The notes under the pieces: generated by a model | Database searches by the model: none | What the model was told of the DNA's origin: nothing | What the model saw: the letters and a program-made list of their open reading frames with translations, nothing else | Assembly: GCA_023451115.1 (NCBI GenBank) | Contig: JAEXFV010000138.1 | Coordinates: forward strand, 1 to 24,070 | Direction: 5' to 3' | From: Bacillota bacterium | GTDB taxonomy: Bacteria > Bacillota > Clostridia > Christensenellales > CAG-138 | DNA: 24,070 nucleotides | Made by a program: the position numbers and the translations under genes | Shown here: one piece after another, positions 21,175-24,070 of the stretch | Numbering within the stretch: position 1 is the stretch's first letter | Layout of the letters: the number at the start of each line of letters is the position of its first letter

Positions 21175-21651
21175 TTACAGGACAACGCCGTTCACCATCA
21201 GGAACGAGAACAGCAGGGACAACACCGCGTAGGTTTCTACCATTACGGCGAAAATAATGCCCTTGCCCGCTTCTTCCGGCCGTTTGCCAACCATCATGAT
21301 ACCGCTTGCAGCAACCTTAGCCTGGGCAATTGCAGAAAGCAACCCTCCAAAGGCGATGGGCAATGCGGCATAAAACAGCTGCCAGCCCTGGGCCACGCCT
21401 ACCACTACATCGCTTGCGCCCAAAAGCCCTGCTTTGGCTGCGATTACGAAGCCGATCAGCAGCCCGTAAATACCCTGGGTGCCAGGGAGCAACTGGAGCA
21501 CCAGCACGGAACCAAACTTATCCGGATCCTCTGCGATTACCGCAGCGCCCGCCTGACCCGCAATGCCAACGCCAATTGCCGAGCCAATGCCCGCAAACAT
21601 CGCCGCGCATACCGCGCCAATTGCCGCAAGAATTTGACCATTTTCCAACAT
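21175..21651 (-). CDS. ntpK: V-type ATPase subunit K (ion-binding rotor ring), Na+-type
   Basis: This 158-residue, four-helix proteolipid is a tandem duplication of the two-helix c subunit, with one ion-binding carboxylate. The site residues of the E. hirae Na+ ring are all present. LQLLPGTQG supplies Leu55, Thr58 and Gln59 (E. hirae Leu61, Thr64, Gln65), IAQAKVAA supplies Gln110, and MVETYA supplies Glu139. This points to Na+ as coupling ion. ATG 21651 has GGAGGG at 7 bases; the open frame runs to 21666, but the upstream start has no site. The strong ribosome binding site and a possible internal promoter in the 120-base gap before it may supply the extra copies needed for the ring. Confidence 0.96.
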   Translation of the reverse strand: MLENGQILAAIGAVCAAMFAGIGSAIGVGIAGQAGAAVIAEDPDKFGSVLVLQLLPGTQGIYGLLIGFVIAAKAGLLGASDVVVGVAQGWQLFYAALPIAFGGLLSAIAQAKVAASGIMMVGKRPEEAGKGIIFAVMVETYAVLSLLFSFLMVNGVVL

Positions 21652-21723
21652 TGATTTTCCCTCCAAATCGTTTCATTTGCCAGTGTGAAAAAGAATGATG
21701 TTTATAAAGCAGCCCCGCCGCTT

Positions 21724-21751
21724 ATTGTAATGTGCAGGCAGAACAGGCCAA
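21724..21751 (-). promoter_or_regulatory. Possible internal promoter before ntpK
   Basis: On the minus strand TTGGCC (plus 21746-21751) and TACAAT (plus 21724-21729) are 16 bases apart, in the largest gap of the V-ATPase operon. The rotor ring needs many copies of K per complex, so extra transcription of ntpK would make sense. This rests on consensus matching only. Confidence 0.3.
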
Positions 21752-21772
21752 ACGCCATTCTACCCAAAGTGC

Positions 21773-23704
21773 TTAGCGCTCCACATTTACGTGGCGGGTT
21801 TTATACCCCAGGGGCCGAAAGGGCTTGCCCCCCGCTTCATAGAATTTCCCAAAAAACTCCACGTATTGCAGCCTTGCCGTATGCACAAAGCAGCCCAGCG
21901 TATTGATTGCCAGCATAAACATATGCAGCGCCACCAGCATAGCGGCGGTGAGAATAAATCCGATGATGCTCATAATCACGCTGCCCTGGAACGCGCTATA
22001 CAGCATGCCGCCCAAGGTGTTGAGCACCAGGCCGATCACCGCACCGGACAAGCTCAACGCAAACACACGGGAATAAGACAACACATCCCCTAACCAGGAG
22101 GTTACATCGTAAAGCTTTCCCGCGCCGCTGATAAAACGCCCGGGTTTCCACCCTTTGCTGCGTCCTGCAAACAGCAGCACCAGCCCTGCGCTAGCGATTG
22201 CCATCCATAACCCGGCCGTGGCTACGCCCTGGGGCAAGCCAATCATCGGCGCCGCCTGCAAAAGCAACCCGGTGATGATCAGCACCCAGCACAGGTTATC
22301 GATGATGGCCCCCATATAATCCTTGCGCCGAATGCAGTTGGCTATTGACAGGAATACGCCGTAAAACATGTGCACAATTCCCAATCCAAAGCACAGCACC
22401 AGCATGGATACCGGATCTGCTGAGGAATCGATCAGCGGAAATGTATTGCCAATGAAGGTGTTGGGCAAAAGCTCCGGCCATGGTACGCCGAAGAAGGTAC
22501 CCAGCAGCACGCCCATTATCATGGTGGATATGCCGCCCTGCCATAACACACCGGCAATTTGCCGCATCATGCCCTGAGGCTTTACGAATTTAATAAACAG
22601 CAATGCGCCTGCAAACAACACAATGCCATAACCAAGATCCGCCAGCATCATGCCAAAGAACAAGAAGTAAAACGGCGCCATCATAGGCGTAGCGTCCATT
22701 GTGCCTGGCGCAGGCAGGGAATACAGGTTGACCACTGCCTGGTAAGGCTCCACCAAAGGCTTGTTTTTCAGCACTACAGGCTCTTTCTCGTCTTCCTGGG
22801 CTTCCCGGTATTCCAGATAATAAATATCCGTAACAGAGGAAATCGCCTGCTCTACTTTTTCTCGTTCATCCTCCCGCACCCAGCCTTCCAACTGGAAGGT
22901 AGCTGCGGTTTTGGACAACGCTCCCCGGGCCGCGGCGCGATCCCGCTCAATCACAGCCGCATCCGCTCCCTGGGCAAGCAAAGCGTTTTGTTTTCCCAAT
23001 TCCTGCAAGCGGGCTTCCAGCTCCTGCTCCTGCTGTTGCAGCCCTGCAACCTGGGCTTCCAGATCTGCAATTGCCTGGCAGGGGGTGCCTTCCGCTTTGG
23101 GGAAGGTAACGTCCACCCAATTCAGCTGCTTTAAATAGCCGCCTACTTCCTGCCCTTTTTCCTTGGGGCAGGCAACCAGCACCGCTTTTTGCCCTTCGCC
23201 GTCCAGTATTTCAACGGCGGCATCTTCCGGCAAATCTTTTAGCTTTTCCAGCTCTTTCAATGGTAACAGCCCGGTAAATAGCTCTGTATGCAGAGTGGGC
23301 TTCAGTTGAGAAATGGAAGTGTCCAGTTTGGCCCAGGGTGTTAGCAACGCAATGGTCCCATTACATTTTTCTATTTGGGACCGCACGGCCGTCCTGGCTC
23401 GGTCCGTCTCCTCCAGCTGCTCGCAAAGCGTCATGGCCTCCGGGAGATCTTCTTTCAGCTTTTGTGCTGTGGATTCCGGCTTTGGCTGCAGCAGAGAACG
23501 TTTTTCTGCATAAGGTTTGAGCAGAGACAAGGCATTGTTCAGCCGCTGCACGCTGCCTTCTGCTTGCGCAAGGCCCGCCTCGTCAGCTACGGGTTCCTCT
23601 TTTTGGATCACCTGCACCGCACAGATGGCTTGCAGCGCCTTCATGATACGCGCCTCATCGTCCTTCAGGGCGACCAGTGTGAGGCGTTTCATCGGCACGA
23701 TCAT
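21773..23704 (-). CDS. ntpI: V-type ATPase subunit I (membrane stator)
   Basis: This 643-residue subunit has a cytoplasmic N-terminal half (about 1-330, with coiled coils around 60-110 and 220-260) that anchors the peripheral stalks. The C-terminal membrane half begins near MMAPFYFLFFGMMLADLGYG and has about eight helices. The conserved arginines of the ion half-channels are present, in LSYSRVFALSLSG and in FVHTARLQYVEFFGKFYE near the end. ATG 23704 overlaps the TGA of the preceding gene (ATGA, 23701-23704), which settles the start; the frame upstream to 23773 is noncoding overlap. With K it forms the path for the transported ion. Confidence 0.95.
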   Translation of the reverse strand: MIVPMKRLTLVALKDDEARIMKALQAICAVQVIQKEEPVADEAGLAQAEGSVQRLNNALSLLKPYAEKRSLLQPKPESTAQKLKEDLPEAMTLCEQLEETDRARTAVRSQIEKCNGTIALLTPWAKLDTSISQLKPTLHTELFTGLLPLKELEKLKDLPEDAAVEILDGEGQKAVLVACPKEKGQEVGGYLKQLNWVDVTFPKAEGTPCQAIADLEAQVAGLQQQEQELEARLQELGKQNALLAQGADAAVIERDRAAARGALSKTAATFQLEGWVREDEREKVEQAISSVTDIYYLEYREAQEDEKEPVVLKNKPLVEPYQAVVNLYSLPAPGTMDATPMMAPFYFLFFGMMLADLGYGIVLFAGALLFIKFVKPQGMMRQIAGVLWQGGISTMIMGVLLGTFFGVPWPELLPNTFIGNTFPLIDSSADPVSMLVLCFGLGIVHMFYGVFLSIANCIRRKDYMGAIIDNLCWVLIITGLLLQAAPMIGLPQGVATAGLWMAIASAGLVLLFAGRSKGWKPGRFISGAGKLYDVTSWLGDVLSYSRVFALSLSGAVIGLVLNTLGGMLYSAFQGSVIMSIIGFILTAAMLVALHMFMLAINTLGCFVHTARLQYVEFFGKFYEAGGKPFRPLGYKTRHVNVER

Positions 23705-24015
23705 GCAGTACTCACAACCCTTCCTATTAGATAAGCGACTGCCTGGGGCAAGTTCTCCTTTGCGGCATTGCATTGGGCCTGTGCTTGCTCTTTTCCTTGG
23801 GCAAGCACCATCTGGGATAGCATGCTGCCTTCTCTTTCCGCCCGCTGCGCCGCTTCCCGCAGCGCCGCCCTGCCCGCTTCCGCCTGGTCTCCCAGCCGTG
23901 CGTCCGCTTCTTCCTGGGCAGCCGCCAGAGCTTCCCTGGCCGCAACGGCAGCTTGCTGCCTGATTTGAGCCGCCTGTTCCTCCGCGCTGGCAATCTCATC
24001 GATGATCGAACGCAT
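23701..24015 (-). CDS. ntpF: V-type ATPase small peripheral stalk subunit (G/H; NtpF equivalent)
   Basis: This 104-residue protein is almost entirely an Ala/Glu/Arg/Gln-rich coiled coil (about 5-75), followed by a short C-terminal helix (LPQAVAYLIGRVV). Size, composition and position as first gene of the operon match NtpF of E. hirae, called subunit G or H elsewhere, which pairs with subunit E in the stalk. ATG 24015 has a perfect GGAGG 8 bases upstream; the frame extends to 24024 but has no site there. Sequence conservation in this family is low, so the call depends partly on gene order. Confidence 0.88.
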   Translation of the reverse strand: MRSIIDEIASAEEQAAQIRQQAAVAAREALAAAQEEADARLGDQAEAGRAALREAAQRAEREGSMLSQMVLAQGKEQAQAQCNAAKENLPQAVAYLIGRVVSTA

Positions 24016-24030
24016 GACAACCACCTCCTT

Positions 24031-24057
24031 TGTTAAATTGCTAACAACACTATTTTA
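24031..24057 (-). promoter_or_regulatory. Partial promoter/operator region of the V-ATPase operon
   Basis: On the minus strand TAAAAT (plus 24052-24057) could be the -10 element; the -35 element would lie beyond the window. Between it and the ribosome binding site is an inverted repeat, TGTTA (24031-24035) and TAACA (24042-24046), with a 6-base spacer, which might be an operator. Both calls are tentative. Confidence 0.25.
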
Positions 24058-24070
24058 CTCGGTACTTTTT

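Overview
The window looks like the chromosome of a GC-rich, endospore-forming member of the Clostridia. The basis is a recognisable SpoIIID, Gram-positive surface and wall proteins (an LPXTG-like sorting signal and an LCP ligase), strong GGAGG ribosome binding sites, and a complete bacterial V-type ATPase operon. No rRNA, tRNA, CRISPR array, prophage or IS transposase was seen. This is mostly ordinary chromosome, with an unusual set of intergenic repeats.

Layout. At 2-352 lies the end of a sortase-anchored surface protein with its terminator. At 461-595 a consensus-like promoter and a terminator delimit an apparent ~100-nt structured RNA. At 751-1638 is an EamA/DMT permease, and at 1906-2202 spoIIID. 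From 2411 to 6821, on the minus strand, runs an apparent operon: ArsP_2-type metal exporter, recD2, a 16-codon leader ORF, comF, and a stand-alone FakA-like domain. At 7013-7597 is an orphan membrane protein. At 7708-8794 azlCD diverges from a LysR gene (8933-9829). At 9906-10634 is a HAD phosphatase. From 11009 to 14940, on the plus strand, come an LCP protein and the citrate lyase maturation genes citX-citC-citG. From 15008 to the right edge, on the minus strand, is a nine-gene V-ATPase operon followed by a small membrane protein.

How the genes fit together. The V-ATPase genes are in the order peripheral stalk subunit-I-K-E-C-F-A-B-D. This matches the ntpFIKECGABD order of the Enterococcus hirae Na+-ATPase, and the K subunit keeps every side chain of its Na+ site, so I infer Na+ coupling. 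CitX, CitC and CitG build, attach and acetylate the citrate lyase prosthetic group, but no citDEF genes lie in the window. AzlCD is a branched-chain amino acid exporter, probably controlled by the divergent LysR protein.

The most unusual signal is a family of ~69-70-bp two-hairpin intergenic repeats: tandem pairs at 2179-2318 and 10815-10947, a diverged single copy at 1661-1730 and a possible half copy near 681-716. All lie in the same orientation. One copy runs into spoIIID and supplies its last seven codons and its stop.
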